A DNA stretch of 64,000 nt from Seminavis robusta. Lineage: Eukaryota; Bacillariophyta; Bacillariophyceae; Naviculales; Naviculaceae. The notes below the pieces were generated by a model, which made no database searches, was not told the origin of the DNA, and saw only the letters and a program-made list of their open reading frames with translations. Where the stretch lies: the NCBI GenBank assembly GCA_903772945.1, contig CAICTM010000478.1:1-64000 (forward strand). Reading direction: 5' to 3'. Below are positions 34,739 through 47,320 of the stretch, one piece after another (the first letter of the stretch is position 1; each line of letters begins with the position of its first letter). A program made the translations under genes and the position numbers.

Positions 34739-35464
34739 GGTTGTGCTGGGTTGCAAAGAGGATCAAAGGAGAGAAGAGGGGTCTTGTCCAATCGTTTCAA
34801 AGGAGTGGAGCCTGGTGGAGAAGACGCCTGAAGCGACGAAAGTGGAACGAAGCAAAGATCGTCATGGTGAGGAAATGATGGGACCAGCATGAGAACGCAG
34901 TATTCATCCCATTGTACAAGGAGAGTTAAAGCAGCCCGTCAAAACGGTACGAAACAACACAACCAATTTCATGGTCGCATAAAACAAATCGGACCCCAAC
35001 AGACAGCTGGTTTACACGCGACAACAACATGGTCAAGGTGCTTACTGTTGAGGGGCAAGGCGATGAACTGGGCTCGTTAGCACGTTGTGTCGACTGAGAG
35101 AAGGCGAGCAGACTGAAGATAATGACAAGAATCTGACTTCGTTGAAATATTGCGCTTGACACAGACGACTGACAAGGGAGTTTACAAACCTCTTCCTCTT
35201 ACTGAGCGTTCACCGTAGAGCCGCGGAGGGATGTAGCGTGGCCCTCGGTTGCTGCTGATTTAAACCGCAGGCACCAAGCTACGCAAATTACAGTACTGAT
35301 CCCTCCAGTCGTAAAAGTTTTAGTTGCGAACGGTTGGCTCGTAGAGGCTTTTGTTTTCTTACCAGTCAACCTCACTTCCTGCATTGGGCTTGACCATTTC
35401 AATCAAAAGCCCAGTCAGTGACTGTCTTGCTGCTTCTTGCTTCTTGCTTGCTCGCTGAAGTGCT

Positions 35465-35800
35465 GGGGGGTGCCTCAAACCAACTGGTTTCGCCCCTTCC
35501 TTTCTTACCCCACCTTTCTGAATGTTTGGCGATGAGGGATACCATCTCCAACCGATTTCAACCATTTTTTACCACTCTCGACCGCCTTCTACCGCCTTCT
35601 ACCGTCTTTTATACCACCTTATTACCGCCTGTTTACCATCTGTTCACCGCCTGTTAACCGCTTTTTACCACCTTCTTTAGTCTTACCACTCTTTACCGCC
35701 ATAGACCAATCTTCACCACCTCTTTCACCTTCACATAAGTACCACATTCAGGTGGTTGGGGATATATTCAAACAGATAAGATTGATTTGAGGCACCCCCC
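35465..35800. mobile_element. Small TIR element with interior of iterated ACCGCCTTT units
   Basis: Perfect 14-bp terminal inverted repeats, GGGGGGTGCCTCAA at 35465-35478 and its complement at 35787-35800. The central ~180 bp (about 35555-35735) are variants of a ~10-11 bp unit (ACCGCCTTCT, ACCACCTTT). There is no coding capacity. Target-site duplication is unclear. The region from 34739 to the left TIR otherwise holds only the promoter side of the preceding gene and no recognisable gene. Confidence 0.7.
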
Positions 35801-36038
35801 TGAAAGGCGGCTATGCAACAAGTTTACGCAAGATCGAAGAAGCTGGAGGAAATCTGCGACATGATGCTAGTACTCCAATTATGACATTGCAACGCCAAAT
35901 TGCCACTTTGTTAAAACGAAAACGGTTTATTTGCGAGTTTTGGTGAGTAAAAAGAAGAGGTGAGAGGCGAGGTGCGGTACTCATTCGTAGCACTCAGCAG
36001 CACCTCAGCAAGACAAAAAAATCTAAACAGAGTATGGA

Positions 36039-36738
36039 TTGAAAGGTGGTTTCGAGTTTGAAGGGTATTTTTCAGAGAGCTTTATCATTTGTAAAGACCC
36101 CTTAGCCTATCAATGGCATCAAGAGCTGCTAGTCTACCTGACAAATTGTCAAACCATAGCCGGACGTCTGGGATATGGTATAGCGCTGCAATCTGAGGCA
36201 ACAAAAAAGACATTAGAAAAGATGGGTATTGACGCTGAAACATTTGGTTTGCTTCTTTTTCAGTGTCCGATTGGGGTACGTGGCAATCGACGTGATTAGG
36301 ATTCTCATCGAACCTTCAAAAGATCCCAGCATCACTTAGCCACAGCTCAAGGCAAGATGGTGCCCTTTGTACCCTTAAGGCGATCCGGCACTCTGTGCAG
36401 GAATGTCGCCTCGCCACCCTTCTCACCATTCACCATCAACCAGGCCCAGCAATATAGAAAGCGTTTCTCATCTGCGAGCGTGGAAGAAAAGCTTAATGGT
36501 CAACCGTCTTACTAGTTCACGAACGGAAGCGAAGGCTGTTGACTTGATGCCCCCTGCCGCATCCTCTTACTTACCTATGCAGCGGTTAAGCAAATTGGAA
36601 ACCCAATTAAAGAGGGGAAATATGATTTGTCTATTACCGGGTATGCATGTTAGAATGATAATAGGCTCCACTTTGGGGGGTGAAATATTCTGGAATCCTT
36701 GGTCAGCTTTGACTCTTCTTAGGCAAAACAGCTGGTAA
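36039..36738 (+). other. Unrecognised coding-like fragments of lower GC than their surroundings
   Basis: From 36039 to 36299 an 86-codon frame without its own ATG reads like real protein (LAYQWHQELLVYLTNC, RLGYGIALQSEATKKTL, MGIDAETFGLLLF). A second frame at 36403-36738 ends with LSKLETQLKRGNMICLLPG. Just beyond, a third phrase (GKTAGKTALSHQMLLRASS) looks like another frame of coding DNA. The stretch appears more AT-rich than neighbouring genes. I could not assign it; a fragmented transferred gene or an organelle- or plasmid-derived insert are possibilities only. Confidence 0.3.
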
Positions 36739-37004
36739 AACTGCTTTATCTCATCAAATGCTCCTTCGTGCTTCTTCTTTAGAAAAATAATTAAACAAAC
36801 TCAAAAGGTAAACTTCGAGACTTTCACCTTAGCTTCCTTTTGACGTTCAGTCGATGATGAAGTCCCATTGTTAATATGTACGAACCGCAAAGAAGAAACA
36901 GCTGCAGAAATGTCAACAGCCATACTCAGAGTACCTGGTAACACGTACCGTAGCAGAGGGTAACAGATCAACAGCCAGCCACAGCCACACGTTTTTTAGC
37001 TACC

Positions 37005-37807
37005 GGACCTCTGTGGAAACTCGAGTCATGCTACTTTTCGTCTCCTAAATCCTTTTGATCGTCTCCTATTTAATGGATTTCATCTCCTCAAAATAGGAGA
37101 CGAAACGGATCGTCTCCTAAATCTTTTGTCTCCTCTTAAAACGTCTCCTATTTTCAACGGATCGTCTCCTATTCTCAACGGATCGTCTCTTAAGTGTACC
37201 ATGTAAACTGTACGGTATCGTCTCCTAAATCTTTCGGATCGTCTCCTATTTCGAAACGATCGTCTCCTAATTGGAATGTCTCCTACTGAATCGTCTCTTA
37301 AATATAGGAGACGATTGCTTTCATTGCTTAAATCATTTCGATCGTCTCCTATTCCTCGGTGTATCGTCTCCTAAGTATTTTGCCACTAATGACGTTTCCA
37401 CAGGACCTCTGTGGAAACTCGAGTCGTGCTACTTTTCGTCTCCTAAATCCTTTTGATCGTCTCCTATTTAATGGATTTCGTCTCCTAAAAATAGGAGACG
37501 AAACGGATCGTCTCCTAAATCTTTTGTCTCCTCTTAAAACGTCTCCTATTTTCAACGGATCGTCTCCTATTCTCAATGGATCGTCTCCTAAGTGTACCAT
37601 GTAAACTGTATGGTATCGTCTTCTAAATCTTTTGGATCATCTCCTATTTCGAAATTTTCATCTCCTAATTGGAATGTCTCCTACTGAATCGTCTTCTAAA
37701 TATAGGAGACAATTGCTTTTGTCTCATAAATCATTTCGATCGTCTCCTATTCCTCGGTGTATCGTCTTTTAAGTATTTTTCCACGAATGACGTTTCCACA
37801 GAGGTCC
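37005..37807. mobile_element. Two tandem TIR elements with iterated ATCGTCTCCTAAAT units
   Basis: Two ~400-bp direct copies, 37005-37402 and 37403-37807, are about 90-95% alike. Each starts GGACCTCTGTGGAAAC. Copy 2 ends with the exact inverse (37792-37807), while copy 1 ends with a shortened inverse (GTTTCCACA at 37394-37402) abutting or overlapping the start of copy 2. The interiors are built from repeated (GAT)CGTCTCCTA(AAT) and the complement TAGGAGACGA, so each can form several hairpins. No coding capacity. The flanking 37808-37968 contains CTAGCTAG palindromes and a CAACATGT triplicate, with no gene. Confidence 0.8.
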
Positions 37808-37968
37808 CGAGGTCCTGCAGGAGGAGTACCATTCAGTAGACTAGCTAGGAAATACCGTAGCTAGACTACTTAGAAATCAGTACCACTAGCTAGCTGGCCA
37901 GTCAACATGTCAACATGTATGTCAACATGTCAACGCATGCATCTTGAGGGAAACTGGCAAAACGAGCT

Positions 37969-40900
37969 GAGGGCGAAAGGGGTGGAAGGCAGTGATCTGA
38001 TTGGCTAATCAACCTATGACATCAGCAAGTATGTCGCAAAAGATTCAAATATACTTAACGTACCATTTATAGATATTACAGAGCAAATGTGCTACCTAGT
38101 CGCCGTTTCTGTTTTCGCGAAACTCGAAACAGAGGATTCCTCCGTGCGATGGATCGGCAATGACATCCTGCCGCTCACTCAACCAACCACCGGAGAGCCA
38201 CTCGACAGTCATTATCTCAGCCAAAAGCACCATCATGACCGGAACAGCAGCAACAGCAGCAGCAGCAGCAGCAACAACAGCAGCTACCACTCACAATGGA
38301 GGAATGGGCTGCCAAAGTCAACAGAGGAATTCGCAACAGAAGAGAGCATATCACGCCTCCAACAACAACAACAGATCCAAGAGAGCGAGAGAAGAAGGAC
38401 CGCAAACAACACTGAGAGGAGTGGTAGCAGAAGTCTTTGATCCACTCAAGAACTGTGCCATCTGTAAGGCCAGACATCTTGGTCTCAGAGTCCCCAAGAG
38501 ATCACACTCTGTCTTCTGTATTAAGAATACAATAACAAAAGGACAAGGACCTTTGAATGCGCTGACCATGGAGACAATCAAAGAAAGCAGAAGACTCACC
38601 AGACAATTCAGTGCTCCTCTTACCACTGAATGAAGAGGAAGCTGAGAGGCATTCCACAACAGAAAACGGAGAAGCATTCTTTGCTGTCTAGACCAACCAC
38701 AGCCAAATCAAATCAGAGCGTACTTTGCCCACTGCGGCTAACGGCAACAAAAGGGCGGCAATGGCACTCCAGTAGCTCTTTGTGAAAAGGTAACCACTCT
38801 TGTTAATGATACTGCCTTTGTGGAAAAGCACAAGAAGAAAGGAGCACCACTGGCAATGCTAGCAATGGCAGAAGCAGTGTCAGAATCCATTACAAGGTCA
38901 AAGAACCAGGAACTATTCCAGCAACATTTTGATGGACTCACCATGACAGTTCCTCCACAGAGGAGCAATTCGAGTCTCCTCACACACTCCATTGTTGGGC
39001 AGAAACTCCTTCTAGTGGACTGGAATCGATGTGGAATCACTGTACCCTGCCCTGATGGAAGATGCTCTGGCAAACTCAAGAATACAAGGACAAACTGGTC
39101 ACACAACAAGACCTTGTTCCCTATCTTTGGCATCACTGGTCCTCCTTCTTGGTGTATGGTCATGTCGATGGAGTGTCAGTGCTGCAAGAGACTGTTCAGT
39201 GCCAACAGTGCAGAAGTGCTGGTCTCGATCCCAGACCATGCTTCATTGCTCTATCCAGTGGACTCCAAGTATGCTCTAGCTAACAAGACTTGTCATTGGA
39301 GAGGACTGCAACAGAAGTGTTCGACACTATAATGGTTACCTATGGTAATGGAGACCTCTGCAGTCGCCTCATCTACAATGCAATCAACAGAGAGTTCATT
39401 AGGTCCATAGTCATACTTCTCATACTGCAAGGAAGCGACACTGATCCAGATCCCTTTCTTCAAAAGGATGGCACTTACCTGAGACATTTCCCCACTTGGT
39501 GACACATCCGTGACACTATGATGCCGCTTGTGCCTCACAACAGGAATCCATGGAGAATCAGCGACAACACAAGACACACAGAGAGATCCAAAGTGTCAGT
39601 GCAACAAAGGAATCTTCTGCCAAGACCATACATTCCAGGTCGTCAAGAACTACAGCAAGAGTCTTGGTGCTGCTGCTGTTTGGGATGCTGCCACAGAGAC
39701 TGGTGAGATTGATGTGCTGTTCTTGTTCCACCACCAAGACCATCCACTTCTCCCATGCTGCCATGCAGCTAGCAAGGAGGAGCAACTTCAATCCAGCTGC
39801 CATGTACAGCGACACCTGGCCCACAAGGATGACTATTGGAGCTGCTCTTTCCAGGTATCGGGGAAGACTTGGCCTGTTCCATTATGAGAAAAGGATTCTG
39901 TCAACTTTGAGGAAGGGTCACATTGATTACTTTCAAGCAATGGGAGACCTCTTGGACTGCCTCTATGAGTACTCAACAGATGACTATGAGAAGGTCCTCC
40001 ATGCTTTGAAACATGGCCTCTTGTCCTCCAATGGCAAGCACTACTCCATGGCAGAGATCTCAGATATGCAAGCCTCCAAGGTCTTCAGAGCTAGGTACTC
40101 CAAGTATCTAAGGAAGAAGGTGAGAGAACAGAGACATGAGACAGAGTTGCACAGTGGTTCTGCAGGTACAAGGTGACGCCAGTGATGGTAGCAGCCAGGA
40201 CAGGGCCGACTCGATCCAGTCAAGAACTATACCTTGTTTACTCAAGACACCAAGCCAGCGTAGAGAACTGTGTGAGAAAGCTGCTCCTTGGCTGATCCCC
40301 TGGCACTAGAAGACATGTATGACACAATCCAACCTTCTCCAAACTCCAAGCACAATCTTCCAGAGTACCTATCAAGGAGAGGAGAGTCAAAGTTAGAGGC
40401 TTTCCATGACAGTTTGCCCACTTTGGCAATGGTGGAATGAGGAGGAGCCTTGCGATGCACTCAACCTTGCTGCACTGCTAGATACAACCTCAAGATTCGC
40501 CACAAGAGAGCCTTCCTGTCAAGAATCAGTGTGACAGAAAGAAGTCAATTCCAGCTGGAGGGAGAAGGTTGTTCCATATGGAACATTCAGAGTTGGCTTA
40601 CCTAATGACAGCAGTGGCTGTGGTTGGATGAAGCCATTTCCAAATGCAGAGCCATTGCCAAAGGACACTGGAGAGCGATTCTTTTCAGACTTCATTGTTG
40701 GATTCAAAACTCACAGGCAGAAGTACTCACCAAATGATTGTTGCTTGTGTCATTGTGCACCAGTCCAGTTGAAGCTTCACAACCACAACCAGTTCCACAA
40801 CCACAACCGGTTCCACCACCACAACCGGTTCCACAGCTCCAACCTCCACCACCCAATCCACCACCACAAGCAGCTCCTCCTGTAGCACAAACAACAAACA

Positions 40901-42059
40901 ATTACATTGGTAACCTGATTCTCTATCAGCAACAACACCAGATTCAAATGATGCAACTTGCATAATGCAGCAGCAATTCCAACCAATACTGCCATCTCCT
41001 TTCCAGCACCCCACCGAATGGTTGCTGTCAGAGATACTGCCAGTTGGTTGACTCAACAGGAGAGGAAGACACCACATGATGCCTATTGCCAATCAAGATT
41101 GACTGGGTATGGGAAGTAGCAACAAGCAATCAATGTTTAGATCACCAAATTCATTTCTAATTTAGCCAGTAACTTACATAAAATTTCCACAATGTAAGCA
41201 TTGTGTGGTTGCAAGAATCAAGGTTGTCAGGTCTTCAATGCAATCATCAACAAAACTCTGACTCATGGAAACCAAAACCTGAAAGGAAAATTTGTTGTTG
41301 TAGTCATACCAGTGGCAACAATAACCATGCCAAGCATCCATCAATATCTGTCCTTCATTGGAGTCAAAGTCATAGCTGCTATCCATAATCATTTCCCTCA
41401 CTAACCATAGATGCACTCAATGAAGATGTCCTTCCTTTCACAGGGCTGTGTCTCTCCAACATTTCAAAAGGGTGAGAGAACAGTACTGTACCATTTGGGC
41501 TCTTCTGAAGTCCAATTCATACATGTAGTCCATGATGCCTGTCATATCAGGAGGAAGAGGCTGCATCCTCCTTGCGAGATCATCTTCTCAACAATGTGCC
41601 ATGCAAATTCCATCGGGCGAGCACAATGAAATTGGTTGTTGGCGAATCTCGCATCAGCATACTGTCCTTCAAAAATCACATACTTGCAGGTGATTCCATG
41701 CCTGTTGCCTCAGCTCATTCAATGGGTAGCTGTTTACACTAAGTAGCCACTTCGAGAAGGAAGGACTGTAGCGATCCTCATGTCGGTAGAGGAAGGGTCG
41801 GTAGAGGAAGGAGCGTCGTAGAGGAAGTAGGAGTAGTAGTGTGTGTTGTTGTTGTTGCCAAGAGTCTTGCCCTACCACGTAGTCGCTGACTCAGACAAAA
41901 TAGTCGGTATCGGTAGAGGAAGCGTCGGTAGAGGAGTCGTCGGTAGAGGAAGAGTGTCCGTAGAGGAAGGAGTCACGGTGTCGGTAGAGGAAGGAGCGAG
42001 TGTCTGTCGAACGGGGGATAGAACGATTAGTAGCATGCCATGGTCGCCATTGTGGCTAG

Positions 42060-42094
<35 letters not shown>

Positions 42095-42529
42095 GCAGCA
42101 GCATTGACTTCTTACCAGCAGCAGTAGTGGTAGTCGTGGGTAGTGGTAGTCGGTTGGTAGTGGTATCGGTATTAATAGAGGGTTGCTGCGAGTTTCGGTC
42201 GATTTTCGAAAATAATGGGAAGGTCTGGTGAAGCAAGGAGGAAAAAGAGAAAAAGAGCCAGTCAGCCTATCCGTTGAATCAATTTGAATTTGTCATCAAG
42301 GAACAACGAACTACGGTCGTACTTCCTGACGTATTTACTTGTTCTTCAGACATGGAGAGTTAAGAGTCAGGGGCGAAGACCGGTGGTCATTGCCGTTTCC
42401 CCTCTCTTTCGTGTTGACACGATGACTGGAACATGCCCTGCATGCTCTCAACGGCGGAATTGGAATCCAACTGATACCCTCTCCCTCTCTTCTTCTTTTT
42501 CCTCCCCCGCGCTGCTGCCTACCCCCCCA
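37969..42529 (+). mobile_element. Large DNA transposon family, copy A (5' complete, heavily interrupted)
   Basis: It aligns with copies B (42537-46730) and C (58304-62586). The left end begins about GAGGGCGAAAG, followed by the shared TGATCTGATTGGCTAATCAA. The right end is the shared pyrimidine tract TCCCCCGCGCTGCTGCCT plus a run of C. It holds the same two genes as copy C: a plus-strand transposase-like gene (about 38236-41120) and a minus-strand second gene (about 41150-41790). Both are cut into short frames by many single-base gaps relative to copy B, to which it is otherwise almost identical, including noncoding parts. Clear terminal inverted repeats were not found. Confidence 0.75.
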
Positions 42530-42540
42530 TAAAGTCACAC

Positions 42541-45279
42541 TTGAGAGGAGTGTTAGCAGAAGTCTTTGATCCACTCAAGGACTGTGTCATCTGTAAGGCC
42601 AGACATCTTTGTTTCAGAGTCCCCAAGAGACCACACTCTGTCTTCTGTATAAAGAATACAATAACAAAAGGACAAGGACCTTTGAATGCGCTGACCATGG
42701 AGACAATCAAAGAAAGCAGAAGACTCACCAGACAATTCAGTGCTCCTCTACCACTGAATGAGAGAGGAAGCTGGAGGCATTCCACAACAGAAAATGGAGA
42801 AGCATTCTTTGCTGCTAGAACCAACACAGCCAAACCAAAGCAGAGCGGCAACAGCAACAAAAGGCAGCAATGGCCACTCCAGTAGCTCTTTGTGAAAAGG
42901 TAACCACTCTTGTTAATGATACTGCCTTTGTGGAAAAGCACAAGAAGAAAGGAGCACCACTGGCAATGCTAGCAATGGCAGAAGCAGTGTCAGAATCCAT
43001 TACAAGGTCAAAGAACCAGGAACTATTCCAGCAACATTTTGATGGACTCACCATGACAGTTCCCTCCACAGAGGAGCAATTCGAGTCTCCTCACTACCAC
43101 TCCATTGTTGGGCAGAAACTCCTTCTAGTGGACTGGAATCGATGTGGAATCACTGTACCCTGCCCTGATGGAAGATGCTCTGGCAAACTCAAGAATACAA
43201 GGACAAACTGGTCACACAACAAGACCTTGTTCCCTATCTTTGGCATCACTGGTCCTCCTTCTTGGTGTATGGTCATGTCGATGGAGTGTCAGTGCTGCAA
43301 GAGACTGTTTCAGTGCCAAACATGTGCAGGAAGGGTGCTGGTCTCGATCCCCAGAGCATGCTTACTTGCTGTATCCAGTTGAGTCCAAGTATGCTCTATC
43401 TAACAAGACTTGTCACTTTCAGAGAACAGCTACTGAAGTGTTCGACACTATAATGGTTACCTATGGTAATGGAGACCTCTGCAGTCGCCTCATCTACAAT
43501 GCAATCAACAGAGATAGAGTTCATTAGGTCCATGAAGTCATACTTCTCATACTGGCAAGGAAGCGACACTGATCCAGATCCCTTTCTTCAAAAGGATGGC
43601 ACTTACATGAGACAGTTTCCACCACTTGGTGACACCATCCGTGACACCTATGATGCCGCTTGTGCCTCCAACAGGAATCCATGGAGAATCAGCGACAACA
43701 CAAGACACACAAGAGAGATCCAAAGTGTCAGTTGCAACAAAGGAATCTTCTGCCAAGACCATACATTCCAGGTCGTCAAGAACTACAGCAAGAGTCTTGG
43801 TGCTGCTGCTGTTTGGGATGCTGCCACAGAGACTGGTGAGATTGCATGTGCTGTTCTTGTTCCCACCACCAAGACCATCCACTTCTCCCATGCTGCCATG
43901 CAGCTAGCAAGGAGGAGCAACTTCAATCCAGCTGCCATGTACAGCGACACCTGGCCCCACAAGGATGACTATTGGGAGCTGCTCTTTCCATGTATTGAGG
44001 GAAGACTTGGACTGTTCCATTATGAGAAAGGATTCTGTCAACTTTGAGGAAGGGTCACATTGATTACTTTCAAGCAATGGGAGACCTCTTGGACTGCCTC
44101 TATGAGTACTCACCAGATGACTATGAGAAGGTCCTCCATGCTTTGAAACATGGCCTCTTGTCCTCCAATGGCAAGCACTACTCCATGGCAGAGATCTCAG
44201 ATATGCAAGCCTCCAAGGTCTTCAGAGCTAGGTACTCCAAGTATCTAAGGAAGAAGATGAGAGAACCAGAGACCATGAGACAGAAGTTGCAACAGTGGTT
44301 CTGCAGGTACAAGGTGACTGCCAGTGATGGTAGCCAGCCAGGACAGGGCCGACTCGATCCAGTCAAGAACTATACCTTGTTTACTCAAGACACCAAGCCA
44401 GCTGTAGAGAACTGTGTGGAGAAAGCTGCTCACTTGGCTGATCCCCTGGCACTGGAAGACATGTATGACACAATCCAACCTTCTCCAAACTCCAAGCACA
44501 ATCTTCCAGAGTACCTATCAAGGAGAGGAGAGTCAAAGTTAGAGGCTTTCCATGACAAGTTTGCCCACTTTGGCAATGGTGGAATGAGGAGGAGCCTTGC
44601 TGATGCACTCAACCTTGCTGGCACTGCTAGATACAACCTCAAGATTCGCCACAAGAGAGCCTTCCTGTCAAGAATCAGTGTGGCAGAAAGGAAGTCAATT
44701 CCAGCTGGATGGGAGAAGGTGGTTCCATATTGGAACCATTCAGAGTTGGCTTACCTGAATGAAATGGCACAAGCTGTTGGTCTAGACAAGCCATTTCCAA
44801 ATGCAGAGCCATTGCCAAAGGACACTGGAGAGCGATTCTTTTCAGACTTCATTGTTGGATTCAAACCTCACAGGCAGAAGTACTCACCAAATGATTGTTG
44901 CTTGTGTACATTGTGCACCAGTCCAGTTGAAGCTTCACAACCACAACCAGTTCCACAACCACAACCGGTTCCACCACCACAACCGGTTCCACAGCTCCAA
45001 CCTCCACCACCCAATCCACCACCACAAGCAGCTCCTCCTGTAGCACAAACAACAAACAATTACATTGGTAACCTGATTCTCTATCAGCAACAACACCAGA
45101 TTCAAATGATGCAACTTGCATTAATGCAGCAGCAATTCCAACCAATACTGCCAGCTCCTTACCAGCCACCTCCACCGAATGGTTGCTGTCAGAGATACTG
45201 CCAGTGGTTGACCAACAGGAGAGGTAGACCACCACATGATGCCTATTGCCAATCAAGATTGACTGGGTATGGGAAGTAG
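42541..45279 (+). pseudogene. Transposase-like gene of copy B (5' truncated, frame interrupted)
   Basis: The same protein as in copy C, lacking the N-terminus and broken into four main frames. The last frame (44044-45279, 411 aa) is intact and includes a Pro/Gln-rich stretch (VPQPQPVPPPQPVPQLQ) and a C-terminal Cys cluster (NGCCQRYCQW, then HDAYC). The other parts cover CKARH-type cysteines, the CPDGRCSGKLKN finger and the core reading VVKNYSKSLGAAAVWDAATE...MYSDTWP. Confidence 0.6.
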
Positions 45280-45334
45280 CAACAAGCAATCAATGTTTAG
45301 ATCCACCAAATTCATTTCTAATTTAGCCAGTAAC

Positions 45335-45955
45335 TTACATAAAATTTCCACAATGTACAGCATTGTGTGGTTGCAAGAATCCAAGGTTGTCGAGGTCTTC
45401 AATGCAATCATCAACAAAACTCTGACTCATGGAAACCAAAACCTGAAAGGAAAATTTGTTGTTGTAGTCATACCAGTGGCAACAATACCCATGCCAAGCA
45501 TCCATCAATATCTGTCCTTCATTGGAGTCAAAGTCATAGCTGCTATCCATAATCATTTCCCTCACTAACCCATAGATGCACTCAATGAAGATGTCCTTCC
45601 TTTCACAGGGCTGTGTCTCCTCCAACATTTCATAAAGGGTGGAGAGAACAGTACTGTACCATTTGGGGCTCTTCTGAAGTCCCAATTCATACATGTAGTC
45701 CATGATGCCTGTCATATCAGGAGGAAGAGGCTTGCATCCTCCTTGCGAGATCATCTTCTCAACAATGTGCCATGCAAATTCCATCGGGCGAGCACAATGA
45801 AATTGGTTGTTGGCGAATCTCGCATCAGCATACTGTCCTTCAAAAATCACATACTTGCAGGTGATTCCATGCCGTGTTGCCCTCAGCTCATTCAATGGGT
45901 AGCTGTTTACACTAAGTAGCCACTTCGAGAAGGAAGGACTTGTAGCGATCCTCAT
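45335..45955 (-). CDS. Second (convergent) protein of the transposon, copy B
   Basis: 206 aa from MRIATSPSFSKWLLS to the stop 56 bp beyond the end of the transposase-like gene (tail-to-tail). No domain recognised. It is clearly homologous to the 61570-62238 protein over the full length, with conserved blocks GGCKPLPPDMTGIMDYM, CERKDIFIECIY, LVREMIMDSSYDF, MDAWHGYC and FVDDCIEDL. Differences are concentrated between these blocks. An uninterrupted frame in two diverged copies suggests a selected accessory function for the element. Confidence 0.65.
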   Translation of the reverse strand: MRIATSPSFSKWLLSVNSYPLNELRATRHGITCKYVIFEGQYADARFANNQFHCARPMEFAWHIVEKMISQGGCKPLPPDMTGIMDYMYELGLQKSPKWYSTVLSTLYEMLEETQPCERKDIFIECIYGLVREMIMDSSYDFDSNEGQILMDAWHGYCCHWYDYNNKFSFQVLVSMSQSFVDDCIEDLDNLGFLQPHNAVHCGNFM

Positions 45956-46246
45956 TGTCGGTAGAGGAAGGGTCGGTAGAGGAAGGAGCGTCCGTAGAGG
46001 AAGTAGGAGTAGTAGTGGTAGTGGTTGTTGTTGTTGCCAAGAGTCTTGCCCCTACCCACGTAGTCGCTGACTTCAAGACAAAATAGTCGGTATCGGTAGA
46101 GGAAGCGTCGGTAGAGGAAGGATCGTCCGTAGAGGAGTGTCCGTAGAGGAAGGAGTCACGGTGTCGGTAGAGGAAGGAGCGAGTGTCTGTTCGAACGGGG
46201 GACGATAGAACGATTAGTAGCATGCCATGGTCGCCATTGTGGCTAG

Positions 46247-46281
<35 letters not shown>

Positions 46282-46730
46282 GCAGCAGCATTGACTTCTT
46301 ACCAGCAGCAGTAGTGGTAGTCGGTGGGTAGTGGTAGTCGGTTGGTAGTGGTATCGGTATTAATAGAGGGTTGCTGCGAGTTTCGGTCGATTTTCGAAAA
46401 TAATGGGAAGGTCTGGTGCAAGCGAAGGATGGGAAAAAGAGAGAAAAAGAGCCAGTCAGCCTATCCGTTGAATCAATTTGAATTTGTCATCAAGGAACAA
46501 CGAACCTCTACGGTCGTACTTCCTGACGTATTTACTTGTTCTTCAGACATGGAGAGTTAAGAGTCAGGGGCGAAGACCGGTGGTCATTGCCGTTTCCCCT
46601 CTCTTTCGTGTTGACACGATGACTGGAACATGCCCTGCATGCTCTCAACGGCGGAATTGGGAATCCAACTGATAACCCTCTCCCTCTCCTCTTCTTTTTC
46701 CCTCCCCCGCGCTGCTGCCTAACCCCCCCA

Positions 46731-47320
46731 TAAAGTCGTGCTGGGCAACAGGCCAGAAAAAGGCCAAAATTATTTCGCGAAGCGCAGTTGACTCGATATG
46801 CCATAGCTTTCGATTCGATTCTCATTCGATTCGGGGCGACCGTGTCGAGTCGAGTCGAGTACCGGTACCAGGTAGTGTCGAGTCGAGTCGAGTCGAGTCA
46901 AACAAAACAACGCTATGGACTCTCACTTGCTCTTTATTGGAGCTGTGGAGGACCAGCCAGCGCAGGCTGCCAAAAGTGAGTTGTTTCGTTGTTTCCGTTC
47001 CTACCACTTACCGGTTGAGGTATCGGTACCGTACCGTACGACCAGCACAATACGCCTGTTGGGGATGTCGGAGATGGTCCCGTACCAGTGCAGGGCCTGG
47101 GGGTTGAGATAGTCAGTCTGGACTTTGTCAAGGATTTGTTCTGGGACGGAGATGGTACCTATAGGATTTGGGCAAGTGGACAGTTTGGCCCGCTTCCAGC
47201 GCGGTTCATCCGCCTGGGTTCACTTTATCTTCTGCAAGTCTGAACTTCAGCTTTATTGGCCTGATCACAATACGGTACATTTCTGGAGAGAGGAGAGGGG
47301 ACTCGGTTTGTAGTGTTTCG
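46731..47320. other. Intergenic region with GAGTC microsatellite and GGTACC palindromes
   Basis: (GAGTC)n-type repeats lie at about 46845-46900, and a GGTATCGGTACCGTACCGTACG cluster lies near 47020-47040. No gene seen. Confidence 0.4.

Larger units (their letters stand above)
42537..46730 (+). mobile_element. Large DNA transposon family, copy B (5' truncated, tandem to A)
   Basis: It begins abruptly inside the transposase-like gene, at the position equivalent to 38406 of copy A, immediately after A's right end. The short ATAAAGTC string follows the C-run in both A and B. It therefore lacks the first ~430 bp of the element. The remainder is cleaner than A. The noncoding right part (45960-46730) holds the CGGTAGAGGAAGG repeats and an (AAC)n microsatellite near 46250, also present in A. 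The A-B junction looks like a tandem duplication or a misjoined duplicate in the assembly. Confidence 0.78.

Noticed and set aside
32987-34831. Plus-strand frames of 242-362 codons opposite the two-finger gene
   Set aside because: His/Ser-rich composition is the shadow of the Met/Gly/Ala-rich minus-strand protein; the minus strand has the splice and the fingers.
36600-36790. Plastid ATP synthase alpha or other organelle gene insert
   Set aside because: The phrase GKTAGKTALSHQMLLR superficially resembles ATPase motifs, but the flanking conserved blocks are missing; left as unrecognised.
37005-37807. CRISPR-like array of regularly recurring short repeats
   Set aside because: Units are degenerate, occur in both orientations, have no constant-length unique spacers, and lie within terminal inverted repeats in a eukaryotic genome.
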